NCBI RefSeq assembly: GCF_000711875.1
Contig: NZ_JONM01000015.1
Coordinates: 41,118-105,117 of the forward strand
Direction: 5' to 3'
Length of the DNA: 64,000 nucleotides
Source of the DNA: Andreprevotia chitinilytica DSM 18519
GTDB lineage: Bacteria > Pseudomonadota > Gammaproteobacteria > Burkholderiales > Chitinibacteraceae
Shown here: piece by piece, positions 1 through 7,892 of the stretch
How positions within the stretch are numbered: position 1 is the first letter of the stretch
How the letters are laid out: each line of letters opens with the position of its first letter
The notes under the pieces: model-generated
The model's database searches: none
What the model was told of the DNA's origin: nothing
What the model saw: the letters and a program-made list of their open reading frames with translations, nothing else
Position numbers and translations under genes: made by a program

Positions 1-213
1 CACCGTGGCGCGTGCCGAGGCCACCAGGTTGATGTTGGCGCGGGCGAGATTACTGATCGCCAGCAGGTTTTCCTTGTAGATTGCCTGCCCGGCGTCGCCG
101 ACATTCTGGATATTGCTCACGCCCCACACGCCGATGAAGAGCGTGAGCAGCGACGAGATGAAAAATGCGACCAGCAATTTGGTGCCCAATCGCATGTTGA
201 TGAACCAGCCCAT
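1..213 (-). CDS. Methyl-accepting chemotaxis protein, N-terminal part (runs off the window)
   Basis: The first 71 residues of a chemoreceptor are visible; the rest lies beyond the left edge. The start MGWFINMRLGTKLLVAF has a cytoplasmic N-tip followed by a hydrophobic transmembrane segment ([19 protein letters not shown]), then the beginning of a four-helix-bundle type periplasmic sensor. It is closely similar, at protein and DNA level, to the N-terminus of the next receptor (552-2342), so the two are recent tandem duplicates. The start is set by an ATG at 213 behind a GGAG ribosome site. Ligand unknown. Confidence 0.85.
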   Translation of the reverse strand, partial: MGWFINMRLGTKLLVAFFISSLLTLFIGVWGVSNIQNVGDAGQAIYKENLLAISNLARANINLVASARATV

Positions 214-551
214 GGTGATCTCCTCGATTTACTCGATTTACTCGATATTTGGTTTTTTTAAGGTCTTTTTACTAATGAGTCGGGTCTGTTCGGTGTTGTC
301 TGTAGCGTCTTCAGTAACCGGGAATGGCTGTTACTTGATGGCGTTATGTCCTCATCATAGGCAGGAATTTTGTTGGGATGATGGGCTGCAACCAGCTAGC
401 GCATGATTGTTTTCTCCCCTCTCCCATTTATGGGAGAGGGGCCGGGGGTGAGGGGCGCGCCAGCTGCATCGACCTTTGCAAGCACCCTCACCCCCAGCCC
501 CTCTCCCGCAGGCGGGCGAGGGGAGCAAGAAGCTTTGGCCGCAGCTCTAGC
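214..551. other. Intergenic region between two chemoreceptor genes
   Basis: No convincing gene. Just upstream of the receptor start there are three tandem copies of a 9-base unit (TCGAGTAAA on the minus strand, about 224-247), followed further away by a palindromic repeat element (411-524). The small ORFs here are made of repeat sequence. Confidence 0.6.
411..524. repeat. Palindromic repeat, CTCTCCCA-TGGGAGAG family, copy 1
   Basis: A hairpin of the type CTCTCCCATTTATGGGAGAG followed by GGGGGTGAGGGG. After a short spacer comes the reverse-complement half (CCCTCACCCCC then CTCTCCCGCAGGCGGGCGAG). The whole unit can fold back on itself. Related copies lie at 5531, 26104, 41089 and 52777. It sits between two genes and shows no coding. 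Confidence 0.8.
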
Positions 552-2342
552 TCAAAACCGCGCAAACGCAGCCTCATCAATCTCCTCATCGCCCGAATCC
601 AGCGTCAGCACGTGTTGCTTTTCTGCTGGCTCGTAGGCGCCCTTCGGTGCGGTGCGCACTGATTTCGATTTTTCCGTCTGGCCGACCGGCTGGGTGCGCT
701 CGTCGGCCTGCACCCGGAAGTAGCCGATCAAGGCTTGCAGCTGCGCTGCCTGAGAACTCATTTCTTCGGATGTGGCCGACAGCTCTTCGGAGGCCGAGGC
801 GTTCATCTGCGTGGTTTGCGCCAGTTGCGTGACCGAGGTGTTGATTTGCGCCAGCCCGGAGCTTTGCTCGCGGGATGCGGCGGAGATTTCCTGTACCAGA
901 TCGGCGGTCTTGCGGATCGATGGCACCATCTGATCGAGCAGCGTGCCGGCGCGTTCGGCCAGCGTCACGCTATCGGTGGCGACGGTGCTGATTTCCTGCG
1001 CGGCGATCTGGCTGCGTTCGGCCAGTTTGCGCACTTCGGCGGCCACCACGGCGAAGCCCTTGCCGTGTTCACCGGCCCGGGCGGCTTCGATGGCTGCATT
1101 CAGCGCCAGCAGGTTGGTCTGGTAGGCGATGTCGTCGATGATGCCGATCTTGCCGGCGATCTGCCGCATGGCCGTGACGGTTTGCTTGACCGCATCTCCC
1201 CCTTCAACCGCATCGCCAGACGACTTGCTGGCCATGCCGTCCGTGACGCGGGCGTTTTCGGCGTTCTGCGACACGGTGGAGGTGATTTCCTCGACCGCGG
1301 CGCTGGTTTCCTCGACATTGGCCGCTTGTTCGGAGGCGTTCTGGCTCAGGGATTGGGCCGAGGCGGAGATTTGTTCGGAGGCGGCGGCCAGCGATCCGGC
1401 CGAGCTGCCGACTTCGCTGATCACGCGCTTGAGTTGCCGGACCATCTGCTTGATGTGGAACAGGATGCTGATGCTGTCGCCTGACCGCACTGGAATCTGC
1501 GCGGTCAGATCGCCCTTGGCGACTTGCGCCAGAATGCCGGAGGCGGTCTGCAACTGGGTGATGAGTTGTTGCACGCTATAGAGCACGCTGGTGGTGTCGC
1601 CCGCCCTGATCTGTACGTTGACGGAGGTATCGCCTTCGGCCACGCGTTGCAGGATGCCCACCGCTTCATACGGTTCGCCGCCGACTTGCCGGGTCACGCT
1701 GCGGGTCAGCAGCAGGCCCAGGATGAGCGAGAGGGTGAACGCGCCGGCAATGACGGCAATGCTGGTCGTGCGCACGCTGGCGGCGGTGGCCTGGTTCTGC
1801 TGGTTGGCTTCTTCGGCCTGCTTTTCGTTGTCGGTGGTGATGTCGTCGAGCGTCTTGTCGAGCTTGCCGACCAGGAGTCGCAAATCACCGTTGACCAGCT
1901 TGGTGGCTTCGTTGACGTCGCCTGCTTTCATCAGCTTGATCGCGGTATCGGTCATCTTCAGGTATTCGGGCAGCAGGGCCTTGAACTCGGCGCGCAGCTG
2001 GTCTTCCCGCACCGAGGGGCGGGTCTTGAAGTAGACCTCCCAGTATTTGTTGAAGTTGGTCAGGTAGGTGCCCATGCGTTCGATACCGGCGTTGAAGTCG
2101 TCCGGTTTCTTGATCTGGCTCATCAGGCGAACGGTGGTGCGGGCATGCGAGATCAGGGCGATATTGGCCCGGCCCAGATTGCTGATCGCCAGCAGGTTGG
2201 TGACGTAGATGTCTTCCCCGCCGGCCGCCACTTTCTGGATACTGCTGACGCCCCACACGCCGATGAACAGCGTGAGTAGCGACGAGACGAGAAATGCGAC
2301 CAGTAACTTGGTGCTCAGCCGAAAACGCAAAAGTCCGCCCAT
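552..2342 (-). CDS. Methyl-accepting chemotaxis protein (four-helix-bundle sensor)
   Basis: Transmembrane chemoreceptor of 596 residues that passes a periplasmic signal to the CheA kinase. Visible in order: a first membrane helix (about residues 10-32), a helical periplasmic sensor of the 4HB_MCP type to about 190, a second membrane helix (about 192-215, [20 protein letters not shown]), a HAMP linker, then a long coiled-coil signalling domain with the conserved hairpin tip [20 protein letters not shown]. The C-terminal tail is acidic and lacks an NWETF-type pentapeptide for CheR/CheB docking. The gene lies just upstream of another receptor copy (1-213) and 21 bases downstream of cheA, probably in one transcription unit. 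Ligand cannot be inferred. Confidence 0.95.
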   Translation of the reverse strand: MGGLLRFRLSTKLLVAFLVSSLLTLFIGVWGVSSIQKVAAGGEDIYVTNLLAISNLGRANIALISHARTTVRLMSQIKKPDDFNAGIERMGTYLTNFNKYWEVYFKTRPSVREDQLRAEFKALLPEYLKMTDTAIKLMKAGDVNEATKLVNGDLRLLVGKLDKTLDDITTDNEKQAEEANQQNQATAASVRTTSIAVIAGAFTLSLILGLLLTRSVTRQVGGEPYEAVGILQRVAEGDTSVNVQIRAGDTTSVLYSVQQLITQLQTASGILAQVAKGDLTAQIPVRSGDSISILFHIKQMVRQLKRVISEVGSSAGSLAAASEQISASAQSLSQNASEQAANVEETSAAVEEITSTVSQNAENARVTDGMASKSSGDAVEGGDAVKQTVTAMRQIAGKIGIIDDIAYQTNLLALNAAIEAARAGEHGKGFAVVAAEVRKLAERSQIAAQEISTVATDSVTLAERAGTLLDQMVPSIRKTADLVQEISAASREQSSGLAQINTSVTQLAQTTQMNASASEELSATSEEMSSQAAQLQALIGYFRVQADERTQPVGQTEKSKSVRTAPKGAYEPAEKQHVLTLDSGDEEIDEAAFARF

Positions 2343-2363
2343 GATGATCTCCCCGGATAGAGG

Positions 2364-4544
2364 TTATTTCTGGTTGGAAAGCAGGCCGGCCGTCTTGCTT
2401 GCCGGTAAATGAGTTGGCAGATGTGACGCTTGTTGAATCAGATGGGCGACGTCCAGGATCAGGGCCACGCGGCCGTCGCCGAGAATGGTCGAGCCGCTCA
2501 GGGTCTTGGTGTTCTGGAACAGCTCGCCCAGCGGCTTGATCACCGCCTGGAATTCGCCCAGCAAGCGGTCGACGACGAGGCCGGCGCGTTGCTGGCCGTA
2601 TTGCACGACCACGAGGCTTTCGCGTTCCGAGTGCTGCAAGAGCGGCAGTTCGAACAACTCGCGCAGCCGTACGAAGGGCAACGGCTCGCCACGCAGTTTC
2701 ACGATGTTGTGGCGGGCTTCGTGGCTGGAGAGGTCGACGCACTCGATCACCATTTCCAGCGGGATCACGAACACCGCGTCACTCACCATGACCTGGAAGC
2801 CATCGATGATGGCCAGCGTGAGCGGCAGGCGGATGCGCACCGTGGTGCCTTGGCCTTCGACGCTGAGGATTTCCACATCGCCACGCAGCGATTCGATGTT
2901 CTTCTTCACCACATCCATGCCCACGCCACGGCCGGACAGGTTGGTGACTTGCTCGGCGGTGGAGAAGCCGGCTTCGAAGATCAGCCGGTAGATTTCGCTC
3001 TCCGTGAGAATCTGGTCCGGCGAGACCAGGCCGCGCTCGATGGCTTTGGAGAGAATGCGCTCGCGATTCAGGCCGCGCCCATCGTCGGAGACTTCGATCA
3101 CCACGCTGCCGGATTCGTGATAGGCGTTGAGGCGCAGGGTGCCGCCGGGCGATTTGCCGGCGACGACGCGTGCGTCGGTGGCTTCGATGCCGTGATCCAT
3201 CGCGTTGCGCACGATATGCATCAGCGGGTCGGAGAGTTTTTCCACCATCGATTTGTCGAGTTCGGTATCCGCGCCGGTCACAACCAGCTCGATTTCCTTG
3301 CCCAGCTCGCGGGAGATATCGCGTACCACACGCGGAAAACGCTGGAACACTTCGCCGATCGGCACCATGCGCAAGGTCAGCGCGGCATCGCGGATGTGCT
3401 CGACCAGTGTCGAGATGGTCTGCGAGGCTTCTTCGAACGTGCTGTCCTTCTTGCGTTGGGCGACGACGGTGGCCGCCGCGCCGGCGATGACCAGCTCGCC
3501 GACCAGATCGATCAGCGCATCGAGTTTGGAGACCTCGACCTTGATGAACTTCTGCTCGTGGGCTTTCTTGTCTTCGTGCTGTTTCTGGCGTGACAGCGCG
3601 GCGGTGACGACTGCCTCCGGCACCACCTGATGCTCGACCAGCAGCGCGCCGATCGGCTTCTGGCCGATGGCCTTTTCCTGTTGTTCGGACAGCACCTGTT
3701 CCAGCTCATGCTGCGTCAACGCGCCGCCGGCAACCAGGATTTCGCCCAGCCGGCCTGGGTCCGGCATGGTGTTGATCAGGCCGATGTATTCGTCGATCTT
3801 GCTGTGCGGCGGCAGGATGCGGATGTGGGCGTCGTCGCGCACGAACTCGAATACGCCTTCGATGGTCTTGCGGTCGGCCTCGGTCTGGAAGTCGATTTCA
3901 AAACCGAGATAACACGATTCGGCATCCATCAATTCGGCCACCGGCATGGCATCGGTGAGCGTGTGCAGATAGACGATGCGGCCCAGCGCGGCGAGGTAGT
4001 GCAGGAAGGGAATCGGGTCGAGACCGTTGCGCAGCACGTCCGGCAAAAAGCGCAATGACAAGTGCCAGTTGTCGCTGCCGACCCGGTGGCCGGTTTCGAC
4101 TTCGACCGGGCTTTCTTCCGCTTCGGCGGCGGTGACCGTGACGGTGGTGGCGGGTGGTTCGAGATAGGCGTTGAGCGCGTTTTCCAGCTCGGTACGCCGC
4201 GCGATGTTCGGCTCGTCGTTCTCGCGTTTGTGCTCGATGGCATCGACCAGCGCGCCGATGTAGTCGCCACAATTGAGCAGCAGGGAGAGCATCGCATCGT
4301 CGACGGTCAGCTCGTTGTTGCGGACCCGGTCGAGCACGCTTTCGACGATGTGGGTAAAGCTGACGATGAGGTTGAAGGCGAATAGCCCGGCCGAGCCCTT
4401 GATCGTATGCGCAGCGCGGAAGATGGCGTTGACGGCCTCGGCATTGACGCCTTCGGCTTCGATCTCCAGCAGCGCGTTTTCCATCGCTGCCAGCAATTCT
4501 CGCGATTCTTGCACCAGCGCATCACGCGCCATGTCCATATCCAT
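2364..4544 (-). CDS. cheA: Chemotaxis histidine kinase CheA with an internal MshEN-like module
   Basis: CheA-type kinase, 726 residues from the ATG at 4544; a longer frame begins at 4586, but MDMDMARDAL begins the HPt helix properly and GGGG precedes it. Visible domains: HPt with phosphorylatable His46 in AAHTIKGSAG; a CheY-docking-like region; an inserted pair of 24-residue repeats at about 265-288 and 297-320 (first starts RLGEILVAGGAL, second PIGALLVEHQVV) that fit the MshEN motif pattern; then dimerisation, the GHKL ATPase (N-box IVRNAMDHGIE, GRGVGMDVV, DDGRGL) and a CheW-like C-terminal domain. The MshEN domain binds c-di-GMP in MshE; binding here is inference. It is flanked by receptors, STAS and CheY genes. 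CheW, CheR and CheB are not seen in the window. Confidence 0.93.
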   Translation of the reverse strand: MDMDMARDALVQESRELLAAMENALLEIEAEGVNAEAVNAIFRAAHTIKGSAGLFAFNLIVSFTHIVESVLDRVRNNELTVDDAMLSLLLNCGDYIGALVDAIEHKRENDEPNIARRTELENALNAYLEPPATTVTVTAAEAEESPVEVETGHRVGSDNWHLSLRFLPDVLRNGLDPIPFLHYLAALGRIVYLHTLTDAMPVAELMDAESCYLGFEIDFQTEADRKTIEGVFEFVRDDAHIRILPPHSKIDEYIGLINTMPDPGRLGEILVAGGALTQHELEQVLSEQQEKAIGQKPIGALLVEHQVVPEAVVTAALSRQKQHEDKKAHEQKFIKVEVSKLDALIDLVGELVIAGAAATVVAQRKKDSTFEEASQTISTLVEHIRDAALTLRMVPIGEVFQRFPRVVRDISRELGKEIELVVTGADTELDKSMVEKLSDPLMHIVRNAMDHGIEATDARVVAGKSPGGTLRLNAYHESGSVVIEVSDDGRGLNRERILSKAIERGLVSPDQILTESEIYRLIFEAGFSTAEQVTNLSGRGVGMDVVKKNIESLRGDVEILSVEGQGTTVRIRLPLTLAIIDGFQVMVSDAVFVIPLEMVIECVDLSSHEARHNIVKLRGEPLPFVRLRELFELPLLQHSERESLVVVQYGQQRAGLVVDRLLGEFQAVIKPLGELFQNTKTLSGSTILGDGRVALILDVAHLIQQASHLPTHLPASKTAGLLSNQK

Positions 4545-4678
4545 GCCAAGCCCCCGTTCGTGTGTCGACGCCTGCCGTGCAGCCATCCCGCCGATGAGGC
4601 TTGCGGGTGTGGTTGCGGCTTTCAGGCGTATCGGGCGGCCAGAACGATCTGCTTGGCGAGGACAATGCCCCGCCCCGG

Positions 4679-5095
4679 TCAGATCTTTTCTGCCGCCTTG
4701 TACAACTCGGTGTTCTCTCGTTTGATGCGTGTTTCCAGCGCCTGGATCACGGCCTTGGCGTCACGGATGAAGACGTCCGGCTCGGCGGCGATCGATTGGG
4801 CGTTGCCCCAGCGCGTTTTGAATGCGCCATAGGCTTCTTTCAGTCCGCCCATTTCTTTTTGAAACGCTTCGGCCAGGGCTTTTTCCGGGCCGGCCGACTT
4901 CAGCAGCCTGGGGTAGAGATACAAGTCCTCTTTGCCCAGATGCAGGTTGAGCTTGGTGCTGAGCTGCGTCAGATCGCCGGCAATCACGGCGGCTAGCTCG
5001 CCGCTGCCCGTGATGGGCTTGGCGATGTGTCCTTTCAGGCGCGTGACGATCACCGCCAGATCGGCGTGCTCCTGATAAAACGAACTCATGTCCAT
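4679..5095 (-). CDS. Hemerythrin-like (HHE) domain protein
   Basis: A 138-residue all-helical protein beginning MDMSSFYQEHADLAV. Histidines at about 10, 23 and 52 and the HLGKEDLYLYPRL segment match the HHE cation-binding/hemerythrin fold, whose members bind a di-iron centre and sense or carry O2 or NO. The ligand set is less complete than in classical bacteriohemerythrin, so iron binding is likely but not certain. It lies between the CheA and STAS genes on the same strand, which suggests a redox or oxygen-sensing input to this chemosensory cluster (inference). Confidence 0.75.
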   Translation of the reverse strand: MDMSSFYQEHADLAVIVTRLKGHIAKPITGSGELAAVIAGDLTQLSTKLNLHLGKEDLYLYPRLLKSAGPEKALAEAFQKEMGGLKEAYGAFKTRWGNAQSIAAEPDVFIRDAKAVIQALETRIKRENTELYKAAEKI

Positions 5096-5134
5096 GACGT
5101 GCTCCTTGTCGCTAAGGGCCGTAGGGGAGGTCGT

Positions 5135-5458
5135 CTAGCTGCCGTTCGGCATCAAGACCGGATCGCCGAGCGTGCCGGCAAGGTTCAAGAGATCGATCAC
5201 GGCGAGGACGGCCGGACTGTGGCGGCTGTAGTGCACGCTCTTTTGCAGGCGTGCCGCTTCTTGCTTGAGCAGCAGCAGCACCTGCACGCCGGAGGTGTCG
5301 AGCTCTTCGACCCCGGACAGATCGATTTCCAGCGTATCCGGCGCCATGTGCAGCGCGTGCAGCAGCGCGTCTTTCAACTCGGCGATCTCGAAGATGGTGA
5401 ATCCGCCCATCAACAGCGCCAGCGGGTGGCCATCTCGGGTTTGTTCGGAAATCGGCAT
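5135..5458 (-). CDS. STAS-domain protein (anti-sigma-factor-antagonist type)
   Basis: A 107-residue single STAS domain. The core IDLSGVEELDTSGVQVLLLL carries the usual DTSG motif (about 54-57) with Ser56 at the position phosphorylated in SpoIIAA-like proteins. STAS proteins usually act by binding a partner kinase or phosphatase and being switched by phosphorylation. No partner anti-sigma kinase is visible here; in chemosensory clusters such proteins occur beside CheA, so a link to that kinase is possible. Same strand as its neighbours. Confidence 0.85.
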   Translation of the reverse strand: MPISEQTRDGHPLALLMGGFTIFEIAELKDALLHALHMAPDTLEIDLSGVEELDTSGVQVLLLLKQEAARLQKSVHYSRHSPAVLAVIDLLNLAGTLGDPVLMPNGS

Positions 5459-5530
5459 CGGCGTCTCCTGAAGCGGTCAGGGCACATCGGTCGGGTTTCT
5501 GCGCTTGCTCGCAATCTCTTGCGGACGGTG

Positions 5531-5649
5531 TTTTCTCCCCTCGCCCGCTTGCGGGAGAGGGGCTGGGGGTGAGGGCGGTGCCACCTGCAGCTTTCTCTGT
5601 TAGCCCCCTCACCCCCGACCCCTCTCCCATAAATGGGCGAGGGGAGAAA
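5531..5649. repeat. Palindromic repeat, CTCTCCCA-TGGGAGAG family, copy 2
   Basis: Two inverted halves: a hairpin CTCGCCCGCTTGCGGGAG plus GGGGGTGAGGG at the left, and CCCTCACCCCC plus CTCTCCCATAAATGGGCGAG at the right. It fills the gap between the STAS and cheY genes and ends four bases before the cheY stop, so it could terminate or process the message between them. Confidence 0.8.
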
Positions 5650-5652
5650 GAA

Positions 5653-6021
5653 CTAAGGCATGATCAACTTGGCAACCGCATCGAGCAGCACCGGCGGCTG
5701 AAACGGCTTGAGCACCCAGGCGCGCACGCCAGCGGCTTTGCCTTCCTGCTTCTTGGTTTCATCACCTTCGGTGGTGAGCATGATGATCGGCGTGAACTTG
5801 TAATTGGGCAGCAGCTTGGCGGCCTTGACGAAGCTGATGCCATCCATGTTCGGCATGTTCACGTCGGAAATGATCAGGTTGTATTTGCGGCCATCGAGTT
5901 TGGAGAGGGCATCTTTGCCATCCGAGGCTTCCACCACGTCGTAACCGGCGCTCTTGAGTGCGATGCCGACGGTCTGGCGCATGCTGAACGAGTCATCGAC
6001 GATCAGGATTGTCTTGCCCAT
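5653..6021 (-). CDS. CheY-type chemotaxis response regulator
   Basis: A 122-residue stand-alone receiver domain. Acidic pocket Asp9/Asp10, phosphoacceptor Asp53 (ISDVNMPNMDG), Thr83/84 and Lys105 (VLKPF) are all present. There is no output domain, so it acts by protein contact, normally carrying phosphate from CheA to the flagellar motor or another target. The gene is on the same strand as cheA and the receptors. Confidence 0.93.
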   Translation of the reverse strand: MGKTILIVDDSFSMRQTVGIALKSAGYDVVEASDGKDALSKLDGRKYNLIISDVNMPNMDGISFVKAAKLLPNYKFTPIIMLTTEGDETKKQEGKAAGVRAWVLKPFQPPVLLDAVAKLIMP

Positions 6022-6090
6022 TGGTGTTGCTCCCTCTTGCTGTTGTGGCTGTTGTTATTGGTATCGGGTGTTGGTGCCATCATGAAAAAA

Positions 6091-7191
6091 TCAGAAAAAA
6101 TCGACTTGCGATTGCACGGCGGCCGCCGCCTTGCCGCTATGCACCTGGCGCTGCTCCATCGTGGTGTAGGTGCGTTCCAGCTCGGCCAGCCAGAGTTGCT
6201 TGTCCGGCAGGGTCTGGTTGCGGTCCAGCAGATCGGTGAGTTTGGCGATGTCGCGCTGGACGTGATCGAGAATCTGGCTGACCCGGTCCTGGAACTGCAG
6301 GTTGACCAGCACATCCTGCACTTCGTGCTCGACGGCGCGGCTTTCGGTTTCGAGCCGGCCGACCGTATCGCCGAGCTGAACGACCACCTGGTGGAAGCCG
6401 GCCAGCACTTCGCCGATCACCGATTTCGATTCGCCGATCATGCGGGCTTCTTCTTGCGACAGGTTGGAGGCGGACACCAGCGCGCCGTGGATGGTCTGGT
6501 TGATCGATTCGATCTTGCTGCTGATGCGTTTGCCGGTATCGCCGGACATATTGGATAGTTTTCTGACTTCGTCAGCGACGACGGCGAAACCCCGGCCGGC
6601 CTCGCCAGCGCGGGCGGCTTCGATGGCGGCATTGAGGGCCAGCAGATTGGTCTGGCCGGCGATTTGCGCCACATCGGTCGCCATCTGCTTCAGCTCTTCG
6701 TTGAATTTGCCCAGTCCTTCGAGCTCGTGCAGCAGCGTTTCGCGGGCGGCCAGCACTTGTTCCAGCGCGGTGACGATGCCGCCCAGCTGCGTCTCGGACG
6801 TATGGATCACCTGCAGCACATGGCTGCTCTCACCACCGGCTGCGAGCGCCACGGCGCTGCCCAGCCGCTGGTTGATGCCGGCAAAGCGCATAGCGAGGTT
6901 GTCGATGGCTTCGGTGGTCTGGCTGCGGGCCAGTTCGACATTGCGTTTCCACAGCGGCAGCACGCCGTGCATCAATACCGGCAGGTTGACGTGAGGTTCT
7001 TCCTTGGGGGCGACCTCGAATACGGGTTCCTGCTCCGTGCGGGCAGCGGCATTGCTGCCGGCCACGAACCACAGCGCAACGGCGACCACCAAACCCAGAA
7101 TCAGGCCTTGCCACCACGTTGAAGCGAGCAGGGCAGCCAGTACCAGGTTGATGGTACTAATCAGAAGCAGTAACAAGCGGTTCGGTTTCAC
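6091..7191 (-). CDS. Methyl-accepting chemotaxis protein without a periplasmic sensor domain
   Basis: A 366-residue receptor. The N-terminus has two close membrane helices (about 7-24 and 27-46) with only a few residues between them, so it has no periplasmic ligand domain. The rest is cytoplasmic coiled coil with the conserved tip [20 protein letters not shown] and a C-terminal segment [15 protein letters not shown], a motif seen in receptors that sense intracellular or membrane state. It is the first gene of the minus-strand chemosensory cluster. The stimulus is unknown. Confidence 0.9.
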   Translation of the reverse strand: MKPNRLLLLLISTINLVLAALLASTWWQGLILGLVVAVALWFVAGSNAAARTEQEPVFEVAPKEEPHVNLPVLMHGVLPLWKRNVELARSQTTEAIDNLAMRFAGINQRLGSAVALAAGGESSHVLQVIHTSETQLGGIVTALEQVLAARETLLHELEGLGKFNEELKQMATDVAQIAGQTNLLALNAAIEAARAGEAGRGFAVVADEVRKLSNMSGDTGKRISSKIESINQTIHGALVSASNLSQEEARMIGESKSVIGEVLAGFHQVVVQLGDTVGRLETESRAVEHEVQDVLVNLQFQDRVSQILDHVQRDIAKLTDLLDRNQTLPDKQLWLAELERTYTTMEQRQVHSGKAAAAVQSQVDFF

Positions 7192-7520
7192 AAATCAAGG
7201 CCAGTAAAAGTTAAGCGGAAAGGGTTATTTGCTCGGAATGGGGCTTACTTTTTGAATAAACAAATCAGTAGGCAGATGCAAGCGTGAGCCCGGTTTTATT
7301 TTGTGCGGTTGCAATACCCAGTGGGCTGCGGAGCGTGTACCCATTTGGATTGCCGGCTAATTGCCGTATGCACTTCAATGGTGCATTCACGGTTTTTGTA
7401 AGCCTATATCAGAGTTGTCTGAAATTCCAAGTGCATATGAAGAATTTCTGACAGATCCGGGGCGAATCTGGATCGCTGAGAGCCGGTTTACGATCTTTTG
7501 AGAAGTCGCCTCAGTGAACA

Positions 7521-7557
7521 GATGCGGCGCAATGCCCTGCGGGGATTGCGCCCTACG
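7521..7557. repeat. Short palindromic repeat, GCGCAATCCCCGCAGGG family
   Basis: A 37-base unit reading GATGCGGCGCAATGCCCTGC and ending GGGGATTGCGCCCTACG, so it is an imperfect palindrome. The same unit occurs at 60964-60998 (inverted) and 61127-61163 and in degenerate form at 54166-54240. Confidence 0.7.
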
Positions 7558-7705
7558 AACGACTTGCTGAGGACGCAGTTGCCGTTTTTTGTTGTCACCA
7601 TGGTGGCACTGGGGCTTTTCCTCCCCTTTCGCTCAGCGCCGAGGGAGTGTCGCGAGACCTTAGGCTCGCGACCGACCGAGGGTAGTCCGGAGGACCGCCC
7701 AGCGG

Positions 7706-7810
7706 GGGTCGCCTTTGGGGTGGAGGGGGCTTTGGCGAGACAAAGTCCCTTCCCCGGCCGCGGGACGGGCTCCCGCTGTAACGTCTTTACACTGCGCCGC
7801 AGGCGCATAA
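7706..7810. repeat. Dispersed repeat of about 105 bases, copy A
   Basis: Segment running from GTCGCCTTTGGGG through TTGGCGAGACAAAG to GCCGCAGGCGCATAA. It aligns with the reverse complement of 40754-40858, including the GGCGAGACAA core and the terminal CGCATAA. No ORF explains the similarity, so this is a noncoding mobile or structural repeat. Divergence between the two copies is considerable. Confidence 0.6.
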
Positions 7811-7851
7811 CTTTGAAAGATCGTGAACAGTCACTTCTTGGGGCTGGCCTG

Positions 7852-7857
7852 TATAAT
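7852..7857 (+). promoter_or_regulatory. Probable -10 box of the valS promoter
   Basis: A perfect TATAAT lies 36 bases before the valS start codon. No strong -35 hexamer is seen at the ideal distance, so strength and exact start are uncertain. Confidence 0.45.
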
Positions 7858-7892
7858 TGCCGGTTTTGTATCGTATTTTTCGAGCCCAGCCC

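Larger units (their letters stand above)
7192..7892. other. Intergenic region upstream of valS and of the chemosensory cluster
   Basis: About 700 bases between divergent genes without a supported gene. It holds a short palindromic repeat (7521-7557), a dispersed repeat (about 7600-7810) that recurs in inverted orientation near 40754-40990, and a TATAAT box at 7852-7857 that probably drives valS. The left 300 bases are comparatively AT-rich and probably hold the promoter of the chemosensory genes. Confidence 0.6.

Noticed and set aside
378..662. Short plus-strand ORFs around 378-662
   Set aside because: They are translations of a palindromic repeat and of the antisense end of a chemoreceptor gene.
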